From NCBI RefSeq assembly GCF_963678635.1, contig NC_087062.1, forward strand, positions 60,679,584-60,743,583: DNA of 64,000 nucleotides, written 5' to 3'. The notes under the pieces are model-generated. The model was not told the DNA's origin, did no database searches, and was given only the letters and a program-made list of their open reading frames with translations. The position numbers were made by a program, and so were the translations under genes. This DNA comes from Symsagittifera roscoffensis (Eukaryota > Xenacoelomorpha > Acoela > Convolutidae). Each line of letters begins with the position of its first letter. Within the stretch, counting starts at the first letter, position 1. Shown here piece after piece: positions 22,551 to 35,065 of this stretch.

Positions 22551-23724
22551 TTTCTCATCATGGAGGTTGCTGTTTTTAAGTGATTCGTTCCAGACTGAGA
22601 TTTGAGTCTCAGCTCCAGACAGAAATTAAACGAAATTTTCGACAAAAATTAGGCAGGTCTGTCTAGCCTTGAAGTTGGATCGAGTTCATCTTCTTCTGAT
22701 GGTTGCTCTGAATGCTTCTTAAACGTTACGCTCGATAGCCTTTTAAACATTGCCTCATAAAAATTCTTAAACACTGTGTTCAGTTAAACATTGCGTCCAT
22801 AGCGCATTCGGAGTTACATTTAATATATAAGATTAGAACTTTTGTGATAAAGCTAACCCAATTTGGGAAAACTGGAATCATTGGATAAAGTTTTTATTCC
22901 GCCGGGAAATCTGACAACTAAATCGAATTAGAAAATCTGGCATGCTCTCTGATTCGATAGCTTGATCCTTCGCGACATAGCCCCGCTCCTCACCGCACAC
23001 TACCACCACACTTCATGAAAATTACCTTCATTAATAAAGCAAGCTATCAAATGATTTAAATCATTCTGTTAAACTAGTTGTTAACTAGAAAAAAGTATAT
23101 TCCAGTTTGATAAGGCTTGCTTATCGCAATCGTAAAAACTATTAGAAAAAAAATCACATGAGGTAATTCAACCAACAGAATTGAAGCCGACACCCAATAG
23201 TCTGAAAATAATCCGAAACTTTTTCGGTAAAAATCACAAGACTTGCATGCACCACTTAAAAATAAATTGCGAATCCTAAATAAAAAGTGCGTGTAAGATG
23301 TAGGTTGTACATTACAAGGAACTTAGAAACGACAATTTACTAAATTGACCATTTTGAGATCGAAGTAGTTTACGGGAAAAGTCCCGTTAGCACATACGAA
23401 GAAATTATTGCTCTAAGAATTTCAAACTCAGGTGATTTAAAACCAAAATTTTCGCAAATGAGTTGAGAAATCTAATAATTATCTACTGTAAAACAAAATA
23501 TCTCTATATAGAATTGTCAGCTTCTAGTTTGAAAAGATGAAATAAACAAAAACAGCACAAGTTTTAGTGAGCACTCGTCAAAGTATTTTCTAGATGAAAA
23601 CGAAATAAAAAAATAACCCATTTTATTCCAGCGCCTATTCATGATGATACATCTGAATTTTAGAAGAGAGATTAAAGTATTGATGAACACATTTGAATGG
23701 AAGATGAGCTCTTGATTAAGAATT
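22551..23724. other. Gene-free interval downstream of LENG9-like gene
   Basis: No coding sequence or repeat recognised. It is the 3' flank of the minus-strand LENG9-like gene. An AATAAA overlaps that gene's stop region (minus GTTGAATAAAATTC). Confidence 0.35.
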
Positions 23725-25117
23725 TTATTCAACTCCACATTGTGATATTACTCTGTAAAATCCATCTTCTTCCCTTTCGCCCATGGCACACAATAGAAGT
23801 TTCGACACTTGTATAGATTCCGGTGTCAGCTGCGGACATTCTTGTTGGTTTATAAAATTGGTGTCGAACTGGCAGTCACCACCTCTGAACTTAACAAGAG
23901 TTAAGTGCTGATTGAAGTCGTGGTCTTCAATGAAGTCCAGCTCGTATTCGGCACATAGATTTTTGAGACTCCTATGTATTTGCTGCAGGATCTCAGACTG
24001 TAACAGAATAACTGCAACCGTTTTTCCGAAACAATGTAGCTTGCCGTCTATTTGAAGATCAAAGGGTAGCTTAATTGGGTGAAGTAAATTCAGGTCCACC
24101 AGATCCGACATCAGTTGGATTGCCAGTTCATACTGCCGCACCTTCTCAATTCTAAGGAGTCCCAGAGTGATATGTAGAGTGGAAGGCGTGCATTTGTTCT
24201 TTTTAATGTCATTTGGGTGTTCATTAAAGTACTTGCGGCAGAACTCTTCGTGATAAGCGTGAACTTGAGGATTGTCAATTCGAATACAGAAAAAATAATT
24301 CGGCCAAACCTTTTTCTTTTTCGTCTGCTGCCCCTCCGCAATAGCTCGATTCATTTCAGAAGTCATACTATCTGAAACTGTTTCATCTGGTTCTATTGTT
24401 TCGAAATCGCCCCCATGTGGTACCTGCTCTTGAACTTGAGGTTTTGCCCAATCTACTTGGTAAACGTCTTGAACTATTTCCTCTTTTTCAGTGTTGGATG
24501 CATACTTCAGGAAGTCGAACTCATCTCTTCCTAAAACATGCAAATTTTGAAACTGACATGTTTTGAAAATTTCACTGCATCTAGAAATTATCTAGCAAAT
24601 TTTCTCTGTATGTGCGCAATTTGAACAAAGGTGATGACTCACTGAGTGGTCAAAAAAATCTACTGCAATTCGGAAAATAAATTCACGAGCTATCTAGTGT
24701 TTAAAGAAAGTTTGAATGTATATGCACTAGAATATTGTATGATTTATATATTCTCACCCATTAAATAGTTATATAGAACAACCATTACACTGTAGTGTCA
24801 TCATTTAACTGACCCAATTCGGTGATAAGTTCGTGTATCTTTTTCTCGTTGCCAGTAGACCCAAAAACAAGATCTAGCCTCAGCTCCTTGTCCCAGACTT
24901 TGGCGTCTTTGTACTTGAAGTATTGTATTCGGTGTTGAGGCACTGCTGACGGATTTTTGCCGGTTTCCACGTCACATATATCTAGGCTCCAATCAAACGA
25001 GGAGAATGGTCGCTCAATTGTACCTAGAAAGCGGTCCAAATATCCTACCAAGAAGTTCTCCGAGGGCAGTTGTTCATCCCACTCTATACGATTGATTACA
25101 TCCAAAGCTGTTTTCAT
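23725..25117 (-). CDS. LENG9: LENG9-like protein: MJ1316 RNA-end domain plus AKAP7-type 2H phosphoesterase (intact copy 1)
   Basis: Two exons: 25117-24814 and 24530-23725. The donor (GAATTGG then GTCAGT) and acceptor (ATGTTTTAG) join in phase 1 to give ELG-RDEFDF, 369 residues from Met25117. Exon 1 is an MJ1316 (DUF504) domain (NRIEWDEQLPSENFLVGYLD, then PQHRIQYFKYKDAKVWD), a family predicted to recognise RNA ends such as 2',3'-cyclic phosphates. Exon 2 is an AKAP7/LigT-like 2H phosphoesterase with both catalytic motifs, TLHITLG and NQHLTLVKF. This domain pair is the architecture of LENG9; the N-terminal CCCH finger of the vertebrate protein is not seen here. The true N-terminus may include upstream exon(s) at 25118-25330. 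A likely role is RNA-end processing or repair. This copy has the only complete 2H domain in the array. Confidence 0.82.
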
Positions 25118-25345
25118 ACTGGGAAGCTTGCTATCTGAAACCTTGGTCGATTTTTTCCCCCTGTTTATATTCTGTTCTAAGCACAAAAAGCTTATTCAGA
25201 AGACGTACATGAGCACTTTTACGCATAAAATTTGAAACAATACAAACCATTTTTTGTGTTTTCTTTGCGCAAGGAAACAGTTTGGGAAGTGCTGGTGTTC
25301 GACTGTTCAGCATGGCAGCAGTCTTCTGTTCTAAAAATAAAAATC
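25118..25345 (-). other. Possible 5' exon(s) of the LENG9-like gene
   Basis: Two acceptor-like sites, both followed by AACAGAA, lie at 25331 (TTTATTTTTAG) and 25177 (TTTTTGTGCTTAG). After the first, ATG at 25313 opens a 60-residue frame. In tandem copies 3 and 4 this frame runs straight into the MJ1316 domain. In copies 1 and 2 an extra A in an A-run before KSTKV breaks that continuity. Whether this is coding, 5' UTR or outron cannot be decided from sequence. Confidence 0.35.
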
Positions 25346-25970
25346 TGATATTGACATATATACTAGACGAAAATATTATACAGAGGCGGGGCTGATCTTC
25401 GAGCGAATTGTGATATCACACAAATATACCATTGAAAACTAGCAGACTGAAAATCAAGTAGAGCCACTCAGTCAAAAAAAAATCGAAAACCACGATTACA
25501 AAACATTCAAAAAATTTTGTCTGTAATGATGTTCAATTTGAAGGGAATCCAAAACATGCGCCGACATTAAATAAGTGTTCAGAAACACTTCTCGGTAACG
25601 CTAGAACATCGTTAACTCCCGTTGAGCCAAAAACAAAATTGCTGTGATGAAAAAATTACGCTACCCCTCTGGAAATATATAATTAGGTCACTAAGAAGAT
25701 TAAACATAAGCTGAAACAACAAAGGCCGACTAAACATAAGCGCGAAAAAAGATAAGTTCAAAAAAACTCAGATTTAGCTATTTGAATCAGATATACAACA
25801 TAAAAATAGAAAACATTCAGACAGCAAAACAATCAGACAAAACCCGCAGTTGAAACAAATTGAAACGTCGAAAAAAAACCAAGGTCGTGAAAAAAAATCC
25901 ACGCTTGTCTTGAAGAAAACACAATTTTAAGAAAATATGTCAAAAAACAATTGCTAGAGTTTTTGTTTTT

Positions 25971-26690
25971 GCTGAAAAACTTTTTTCGGTCCGAGCAAAT
26001 TTGGCTCATGATGTATCAACTTAGTCAAGTTATTTGTTAAGTTTGAAGTGCACCAATTGATAATTGTTTTTGAATAATTCCGGTAGTTTGCAGTACAAAG
26101 TTCAAAGTTATAGAACTTAATGGCTGGAAAAAAATTGAACCACAAAAAACTTGGAAAATTTCTGGGCTCCCCAAAAACATTTGAAGTAATTATACCAAAT
26201 CGCAGGTGGTAAAATTGAGTCGAAATGGATTCAAATTATGGTAAGCATTGTTCAAACCAAAATTAAAGTCTGAGTAGAAGTAAGCAGAAAAATAAAAGCA
26301 GACCCATAAAAGATCAATCGCATCACATCACTTGCCAAAAAATGCCAGAGTAGCATTGCAAGCTAGCGAAGGAAAACGAAACGAAAGAAGTATAGAAAAA
26401 CTAAATTTCAAAAAACCAGTCGAAAAACGCAATAACAAGCATTGAATCGATTTACTGAGCGGCTACTAAGCAGACAACACGCGAGCAACGCCCATTGAGC
26501 CAAAAACAACTAACTTTGAAAAAGTTTCAAAAAAAAACTTGAGCCATTAAAAAAGTTCTATAACTTTGAACTTTACACCAAACTACTTGAATTATTCAAA
26601 AAAAAATATCGATTGCTGCCCTTCAAAATAATTTGACTAATTTGATACAGCATAAGCCAAAATCGCTCGGGCCGAATAAAAGTTTTCAGC
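25971..26690. repeat. ~720-bp fold-back element (inverted repeats ~150 bp)
   Basis: The left arm 25971-26126 reappears in reverse complement at 26542-26690. It starts GCTGAAAAACTTTTTTCGG and contains ATCAACTTAGTCAAGTTATT and CAAAGTTATAGAACTT. The arms are roughly 80 percent alike and flank ~415 bp. Copies occur in the other tandem units; in copy 4 part of the left arm is deleted near 40,430. Confidence 0.7.
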
Positions 26691-26890
26691 GAAAGCGAAA
26701 ACAAAAAAAACATAAAAATTTAAGGTTCGTAGAATTATTCTATAAATAGGATATTAAAAAACAAATGCAACTGCAATGAATGAAAATAGCTTAAGAAAAC
26801 TACGTAACTATGCAAATAAGCTGACAAGACGTTAGCTGACAATAAAACTCCCGGAAACGATAACCAAACCATACATACTAAAACGAAGGT

Positions 26891-28192
26891 TACGTCTAGA
26901 CCAATTTTGGGAAGGAGTCTGGAAACTTTTTTTGGTATATTATTAAAGCAAGTTCCAATTCTTTAAGATTTGACAAATCAGCTATTGGCAGGATTTGAAC
27001 ATAATTCAAGAGTGAGAGCGAAATACATATTCTTGACATGCTCCAGATACAATTTATATTCATCAGCACGCGCCAGCTCATCTAATTTAGGCGTATAATT
27101 AATGAGAGGTAAGAGGTGAAAGACGCAAGTTGTAAATGAAAATACAGCCTGGTATAGTTAGCAGATGGAACACGAAATGGAAGGTAACTCGTAGCAGAAC
27201 TTCGCACACTTGCGATACAACGCACGCGCAGCATTACAAGCTAGCGAACAGAAAATGAGACGGTTACAAAAACATAGCCAACTGACAATTGTAAAAGAGT
27301 AATGAACGCAAGGAAACTGAAAAAAAAAACGCATGGAACTTTCAACTTTTGAAAACAATAAAAAAACTAGATGACCTTAAAGCTCTTTGAATTTGTGGAT
27401 TAATTTATGAATAACTCATTTTTGATGATTTTAACCTAATTTGATAAAACTGATCGATAGGTAAATCTTTTCTTTCACTTGGAAATCTGATAAATACTTT
27501 TCATTTTCGAAATTAGTAGCCGATCACGGTTTCGTGACCTTTACAATTTTGCTGTTCGATAGTGAAGTTTGCCTTCTTTTATAGAAAAGAAAGGAAAAGC
27601 ACTGGAAAAAAAATCAAAATTCAAACCGCCAAATTCACTACGTTCATTATTCTCAAAAATTGAACTTCTATAATGGAATACGAAATCAATTTCAGAAAAA
27701 AAACAGTCGACAAACAAAATCAAGTTAAATTTTTTTTTACTATTAACGGAGCGGCCACCAAGCCGACAAAAAATGTTAAGAAGCCCATTGAGCCGGAAAC
27801 AAAAAATTTCATATAAAATTTTTCTCATAAGAATTTTGATCATTTTGCTTTAAAAGTTAAAAATCTTCCAACACAAACTACCTCCATTTTTCAAAAAACT
27901 AAATCAATATCTGCCTTTAAAGCGACACAAAATAAGGTAGCCAGAGCAATACAACATCAACCGAAACCATTTGGGCCGAAAAAAATTTTCAAGCGAAAAA
28001 AATAAAGAAAAACCAAGAAAATATAAATACAATGTCAGTGCTATTAATTCTACAAATAACAGAAGTAAAAGAAAACCCCTTGCATTTACGATGAAAACTA
28101 CTGACAGCACAAGAAAATTCCCCAATGAGGCAACTAAGCCGACAAAACAAGCAGACAACTAAAGTCAATTCAAATATAATGAAAAAAAAACG
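26891..28192. other. Upstream part of tandem unit 1, non-coding
   Basis: Short minus-strand frames here (61, 100 and 84 codons) recur in each unit because the whole unit is duplicated, and none has recognisable protein features. I see no gene. Confidence 0.4.
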
Positions 28193-28262
28193 AGGTCCTG
28201 CCGGGACGCAGACCCCAGGCCTTAGGTATATTGGCAACATCGTTATCTTTATGTCACGTGGG
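28193..28262 (-). repeat. tRNA-like (B-box) fragment in each tandem unit
   Basis: The minus strand reads GGCCTGGGGTCTGCGTCCCGG, resembling a tRNA T-arm with B box, about 45 bp downstream of a weak A-box-like stretch. Sister copies lie at about 33,601, 38,146 and 42,460. Probably a SINE remnant. Confidence 0.4.
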
Positions 28263-28430
28263 AAGGAGTCTCGAAGTTGCTACGTTTAACTAATAAAGTT
28301 GCTTTACAATTTCTTAAAGATTTCTAAGAAAAGTTGATTACGGGAATAAAGTCTGGTTCCCTATCAAAAGACACATATAAAAATTTTCATATTTGTCCCG
28401 AATGAGGTGAAAGTTGTTACAAATCAGAAG

Positions 28431-29655
28431 TTACAAATCTTGCTGATTGAAGTCATCGTGGTCTTCAATGAAGTCCAGCTCGTATTCGGCACATAGATTT
28501 TTGAGACTCCTATGTATTTGCTGCAGGATCTCAGACTGTAACAGAATAACTGCAACCGTTTTTCCGAAACAATGTAGCTTGCCGTCTATTTGAAGATCAA
28601 AGGGTAGCTTAATTGGGTGAAGTAAATTCAGGTCCACCAGATCCGACATCAGTTGGATTGCCAGTTCATACTGCCGCACCTTCTCAATTCTAAGGAGTCC
28701 CAGAGTGATATGTAGAGTGGAAGGCGTGCATTTGTTCTTTTTAATGTCATTTGGGTGTTCATTAAAGTACTTGCGGCAGAACTCTTCGTGATAAGCGTGA
28801 ACTTGAGGATTGTCAATTCGAATACAGAAAAAATAATTCGGCCAAACCTTTTTCTTTTTCGTCTGCTGCCCCTCCGCAATAGCTCGATTCATTTCAGAAG
28901 TCATACTATCTGAAACTGTTTCATCTGGTTCTATTGTTTCGAAATCGCCCCCATGTGGTACCTGCTCTTGAACTTGAGGTTTTGCCCAATCTACTTGGTA
29001 AACGTCTTGAACTATTTCCTCTTTTTCAGTGTTGGATGCATACTTCAGGAAGTCGAACTCATCTCTTCCTAAAACATGCAAATTTTGAAACTGACATGTT
29101 TTGAAAATTTCACTGCATCTAGAAATTATCTAGCAAATTTTCTCTGTATGTGCGCAATTTGAACAAAGGTGATGACTCACTGAGTGGTCAAAAAAATCTA
29201 CTGCAATTCGGAAAATAAATTCACGAGCTATCTAGTGTTTAAAGAAAGTTTGAATGTATATGCACTAGAATATTGTATGATTTATATATTCTCACCCATT
29301 AAATAGTTATATAGAACAACCATTACACTGTAGTGTCATCATTTAACTGACCCAATTCGGTGATAAGTTCGTGTATCTGTTTCTCGTTGCCAGTAGACCC
29401 AAAAACAAGATCTAGCCTCAGCTCCTTGTCCCAGACTTTGGCGTCTTTGTACTTGAAGTATTGTATTCGGTGTTGAGGCACTACTGACGGATTTTTGCCG
29501 GTTTCCACGTCACATATATCTAGGCTCCAATCAAACGAGGAGAATGGTCGCTCAATTGTACCTAGAAAGCGGTCCAAATATCCTACCAAGAAGTTCTCCG
29601 AGGGCAGTTGTTCATCCCATTCTATACGATTGATTACATCCAAAGCTGTTTTCAT
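28431..29655 (-). pseudogene. LENG9-like copy 2, truncated in the 2H domain
   Basis: Exon equivalents are 29655-29352 (MJ1316, intact, with one Lys-to-Gln change) and 29068-28431. The 2H exon keeps the first motif TLHITLG. It then reads IEDHDDFNQQDL and stops where the unit junction replaces the rest, so the second catalytic His motif and the C-terminus are gone. Splice sites are preserved, so a transcript with an MJ1316 domain and half a 2H domain is possible. Confidence 0.8.
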
Positions 29656-32390
29656 ACTGGGAAGCTTGCTATCTGAAACCTTGGTCGATTTTTTCCCCCT
29701 GTTTATATTCTGTTCTAAGCACAAAAAGCTTATTCAAAAGACGTACATGAGCACTTTTACGCATAAAATTTGAAACAATACAAACCATTTTTTGTGTTTT
29801 CTTTGCGCAAGGAAACAGTTTGGGAAGTGCTGGTGTTCGACTGTTCAGCATGGCAGCAGTCTTCTGTTCTAAAAATAAAAATCTGATATTGACATATATA
29901 CTAGACGAAAATATTATACAGAGGCGGGGCTGATCTTCGAGCGAATTGTGATATCACACAAATATACCATTGAAAACTAGCAGACTGAAAATCAAGTAGA
30001 GCCACTCAGTCAAAAAAAAATCGAAAACCACGATTACAAAACATTCAAAAATTTTTGTCTGTAATGATGTTCAATTTGAAGGGAATCCAAAACATGCGCC
30101 GACATTAAATAAGTGTTCAGAAACACTTCTCGGTAACGCTAGAACATCGTTAACTCCCGTTGAGCCAAAAACAAAATTGCTGTGATGAAAAAATTACGCT
30201 ACCCCTCTGGAAATATATAATTAGGTCACTAAGAAGATTAAACATAAGCTGAAACAACAAAGGCCGACTAAACATAAGCGCGAAAAAAGATAAGTTCAAA
30301 AAAACTCAGATTTAGCTATTTGAATCAGATATACAACATAAAAATAGAAAACATTCAGACAGCAAAACAATCAGACAAAACCCGCAGTTGAAACAAATTG
30401 AAACGTCGAAAAAAAACCAAGGTCGTGAAAAAAAATCCACGCTTGTCTTGAAGAAAACACAATTTTAAGAAAATATGTCAAAAAACAATTGCTAGAGTTT
30501 TTGTTTTTGCTGAAAAACTTTTTTCGGTCCGAGCAAATTTGGCTCATGATGTATCAACTTAGTCAAGTTATTTGTTAAGTTTGAAGGGCACCAATTGATA
30601 ATTAATTTTGAATAATTCCGGTAGTTTCAAAGTTATGGAACTTAATGGCTGGAAAAAGATTGAACCACAAAAAACTTGGAAAATTTCTGGGCTCCCCAAA
30701 AACATTTGAAGTAATTATACCAAATCGCAGGTGGTAAAATTGAGTCGAAATGGATTCAAATTATGGTAAGCATTGTTCAAACCAAAATTAAAGTCTGAGT
30801 AGAAGTAAGCAGAAAAATAAAAGCAGACCCATAAAAGATCAATCGCATCACATCACTTGCCAAAAAATGCCAGAGTAGCATTGCAAGCTAGCGAAGGAAA
30901 ACGAAACGAAAGAAGTATAGAAAAACTAAATTTCAAAAAACCAGTCGAAAAACGCAATAACAAGCATTGAATCGATTTACTGAGCGGCTACTAAGCAGAC
31001 AACACGCGAGCAACGCCCATTGAGCCAAAAACAACTAACTTTGAAAAAGTTTCAAAAAAAACTTTAGCCATTAAAAAAGTTCTATAACTTTGAACTTTAC
31101 ACCAAACTACTTGAATTATTCAAAAAAAAATATCGATTGGTGCCCTTCAAAATAATTTGACTAATTTGATACAGCATAAGCCAAAATCGCTCGGGCCGAA
31201 TAAAAGTTTTCAGCGAAAGCGAAAACAAAAAAAAACATAAAAATTTAAGGTTCGTAGAATTATTCTATAAATAGCATATTAAAAAACAAATGCAACTGCA
31301 ATGAATGAAAATAGCTTAAGAAAACTACGTAACTATGCAAATAAGCTGACAATACGTTAGCTGACAATAAAACTCCCGGAAACGATAACCAAACCATACA
31401 TACTAAAACGAAGGTTACGTCTAGACCAATTTTGGGAAGGAGTCTGGAAACTTTTTTTGGTATATTATTAAAGCAAGTTCCAATTCTTTAAGATTTGACA
31501 AATCAGCTATTGGCAGGATTTGAACATAATTCAAGAGTGAGAGCGAAATACATATTCTTGACATGCTCCAGATACAATTTATATTCATCAGCACGCGCCA
31601 GCTCATCTAATTTAGGCGTATAATTAATGAGAGGTAAGAGCTGAAAGACGCAAGTTGTAAATGAAAATACAGCCTGGTATAGTTAGCAGATGGAACACGA
31701 AATGGAAGGTAACTCGTAGCGGAACTTCGCACACTTGCGATACAACGCACGCGCAGCATTGCAAGCTAGCGAACAGAAAATGAGACGGTTACAAAAACAT
31801 AGCCAACTGACAATTGTAAAAGAGTAATGCACGCAAGGAAACTGAAAAAAAAAACGCATGGAACTTTCAACTTTTGAAAACAATAAAAAAACTAGATGAC
31901 CTTAAAGCTCTTTGAATTTGTAGATTAATTTATGAAAAACTTATTTTTGATGATTTTAACCTAATTTGATAAAACTGATCGATAGGTAAATCTTTTCTTT
32001 CACTTGGAAATCTGATAATTACTTTTCATTTTCGAAAATAGTAGCCGATCACGTTTTCGTGACCTTTACAATTTTGCTATTCGATAGTGAAGTTTGCCTT
32101 CTTTTATAGAAAAGAAAGGAAAAGCACTGGAAAAAAAATCAAAATTCAAACCGCCAAATTCACTACGTTCATTATTCTCAAAAATTGAACTTCTATAATG
32201 GAAAACGAAATCAATTTCAGAAAAAAAACAGTCGACAAACAAAATCAAGTTAAGTTTTTTTTTACTATTAACGGAGCGGCCACCAAGCCGACAAAAAAAG
32301 TTAAGAAGCCCATTGAGCCGGAAACAAAAAATTTCATATAAAATTTTTCTCATAAGAATTTTGATCATTTTGCTTTAAAAGTTAAAAATC

Positions 32391-33274
32391 TATTGGCAGG
32401 ATTTGAACATAATTCAAGAGTGAGAGCGAAATACATATTCTTGACATGCTCCAGATACAATTTATATTCATCAGCACGCGCCAGCTCATCTAATTTAGGC
32501 GTATAATTAATGAGAGGTAAGAGCTGAAAGACGCAAGTTGTAAATGAAAATACAGCCTGGTATAGTTAGCAGATGGAACACGAAATGGAAGGTAACTCGT
32601 AGCGGAACTTCGCACACTTGCGATACAACGCACGTGCAGCATTGCAAGCTAGCGAACAGAAAATGAGACGGTTACAAAAACATAGCCAACTGACAATTGT
32701 AAAAGAGTAATGCACGCAAGGAAACTGAAAAAAAAAAACGCATGGAACTTTCAACTTTTGAAAACAATAAAAAAACTAGATGACCTTAACGCTCTTTGAA
32801 TTTGTAGATTAATTTATGAAAAACTCATTTTTGATGATTTTAACCTAATTTGATAAAACTGATCGATAGGTAAATCTTTTCTTTCACTTGGAAATCTGAT
32901 AATTACTTTTCATTTTCGAAATTAGTAGCCGATCACGTTTTCGTGACCTTTACAATTTTGCTGTTCGATAGTGAAGTTTGCCTTCTTTTATAGAAAAGAA
33001 AGGAAAAGCACTGGAAAAAAAATCAAAATTCAAACCGCCAAATTCACTACGTTCATTATTCTCAAAAATTGAACTTCTATAATGGAAAACGAAATCAATT
33101 TCAGAAAAAAAACAGTCGACAAACAAAATCAAGTTAAGTTTTTTTTTACTATTAACGGAGCGGCCACCAAGCCGACAAAAAAAGTTAAGAAGCCCATTGA
33201 GCCGGAAACAAAAAATTTCATATAAAATTTTTCTCATAAGAATTTTGATCATTTTGCTTTAAAAGTTAAAAATC
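32391..33274. repeat. Internal 884-bp direct duplication in unit 2
   Basis: The segment from TATTGGCAGGATTTGAAC at 31507 through about 32390 is repeated directly from 32391, with few differences. It accounts for unit 2 being ~880 bp longer than the others. Confidence 0.9.
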
Positions 33275-33840
33275 TTCCAACACAAACTAACTCCATTTTT
33301 CAAAAAACTAAATCAATATCTGCCTTTAAAGCGACACAAAATAAGGTAGCCAGAGCAATACAACATCAACCGAAACCATTTGGGCCGAAAAAAATTTTCA
33401 AGCGAAAAAAATAAAGAAAAACCAAGAAAATATAAATACAATGTCAGTGCTTTTAATTCTACAAATAACAGAAGTAAAAGAAAACCCCTTGCATTTACGA
33501 TGAAAACTACTGACAGCACAAGAAAATTCCCCAATGAGGCAACTAAGCCGACAAAACAAGCAGACAACTAAAGTCAATTCAAATATAATGAAAAAAAAAA
33601 CGAGGTCCTGCCGGGACACAGACCCCAGGCCTTAGGTATATTGGCAACATCGTTATCTTTATGTCACGTGGGAAGGAGTCTCGAAGTTGCTACGTTTAAC
33701 TAATAAAGTTGCTTTACAATTTCTTAAAGATTTCTAAGAAAAGTTGATTACGGGAATAAAGTCTGGTTCCCTATCAAAAGACACGTATAAAAATTTTCAT
33801 ATTTGTCCCGAATGAGGTGAAAGTTGTTACAAATCAGAAG

Positions 33841-35065
33841 TTACAAATCTTGCTGATTGAAGTCATCGTGGTCTTCAATGAAGTCCAGCTCGTATTCGGC
33901 ACATAGATTTTTGAGACTCCTATGTATTTGCTGCAGGATCTCAGACTGTAACAGAATAACTGCAACCGTTTTTCCGAAACAATGTAGCTTGCCGTCTATT
34001 TGAAGATCAAAGGGTAGCTTAATTGGGTGAAGTAAATTCAGGTCTACCAGATCCGACATCAGTTGGATTGCCAGTTCATACTGCCGCACCTTCTCAATTC
34101 TAAGGAGTCCCAGAGTGATATGTAGAGTGGAAGGCGTGCATTTGTTCTTTTTAATGTCATTTGGGTGTTCATTAAAGTACTTGCGGCAGAACTCTTCGTG
34201 ATAAGCGTGAACTTGAGGATTGTCAATTCGAATACAGAAAAAATAACTCGGCCAAACCTTTTTCTTTTTCGTCTGCTGCCCCTCCGCAATAGCTCGATTC
34301 ATTTCAGAAGTCATACTATCTGAAACTGTTTCATCTGGTTCTATTGTTTCGAAATCGCCCCCATGTGGTACCTGCTCTTGAACTTGAGGTTTTGCCCAAT
34401 CTACTTGGTAAACGTCTTGAACTATTTCCTCTTTTTCAGTGTTGGATGCATACTTCAGGAAGTCGAACTCATCTCTTCCTAAAACATGCAAATTTTGAAA
34501 CTGACATGTTTTGAAAATTTCACTGCATCTAGAAATTATCTAGCAAATTTTCTCTGTATGTGCGCAATTTGAACAAAGGTGATGACTCACTGAGTGGTCA
34601 AAAAAATCTACTTTAATTCGGAAAATAAATTCACGAGCTATCTAGTGTTCAAAGAAAGTTTGAATGTATATGCACTAGAATATTGTATGATTTATATATT
34701 CTCACCCATTAAATAGTTATATAGAACAACCATTACACTGTAGTGTCATCATTTAACTGACCCAATTCGGTGATAAGTTCGTGTATCTTTTTCTCGTTGC
34801 CAGTAGACCCAAAAACAAGATCTAGCCTCAGCTCCTTGTCCCAGACTTTGGCGTCTTTGTACTTGAAGTATTGTATTCGGTGTTGAGGCACTGCTGACGG
34901 ATTTTTGCCGGTTTCCACGTCACATATATCTAGGCTCCAATCAAACGAGGAGAATGGTCGCTCAATTGTACCTAGAAAGCGGTCCAAATATCCTACCAAG
35001 AAGTTCTCCGAGGGCAGTTGTTCATCCCACTCTATACGATTGATTACATCCAAAGCTGTTTTCAT
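33841..35065 (-). pseudogene. LENG9-like copy 3, truncated in the 2H domain
   Basis: The MJ1316 exon (35065-34762) is intact and in frame with upstream codons from 35287, so a continuous 184-codon frame exists. The 2H exon (34478-33841) ends at the same unit junction as copy 2 and lacks the second HxT motif. A few substitutions are visible (for example Asn to Ser in WPSYFF). Confidence 0.8.

Noticed and set aside
31421-31606. 61-codon minus ORF conserved in all LENG9 units (also 26896, 36851, 41163)
   Set aside because: Conservation is explained by duplication of the whole unit; non-coding flanks are equally conserved and the peptide has no features.
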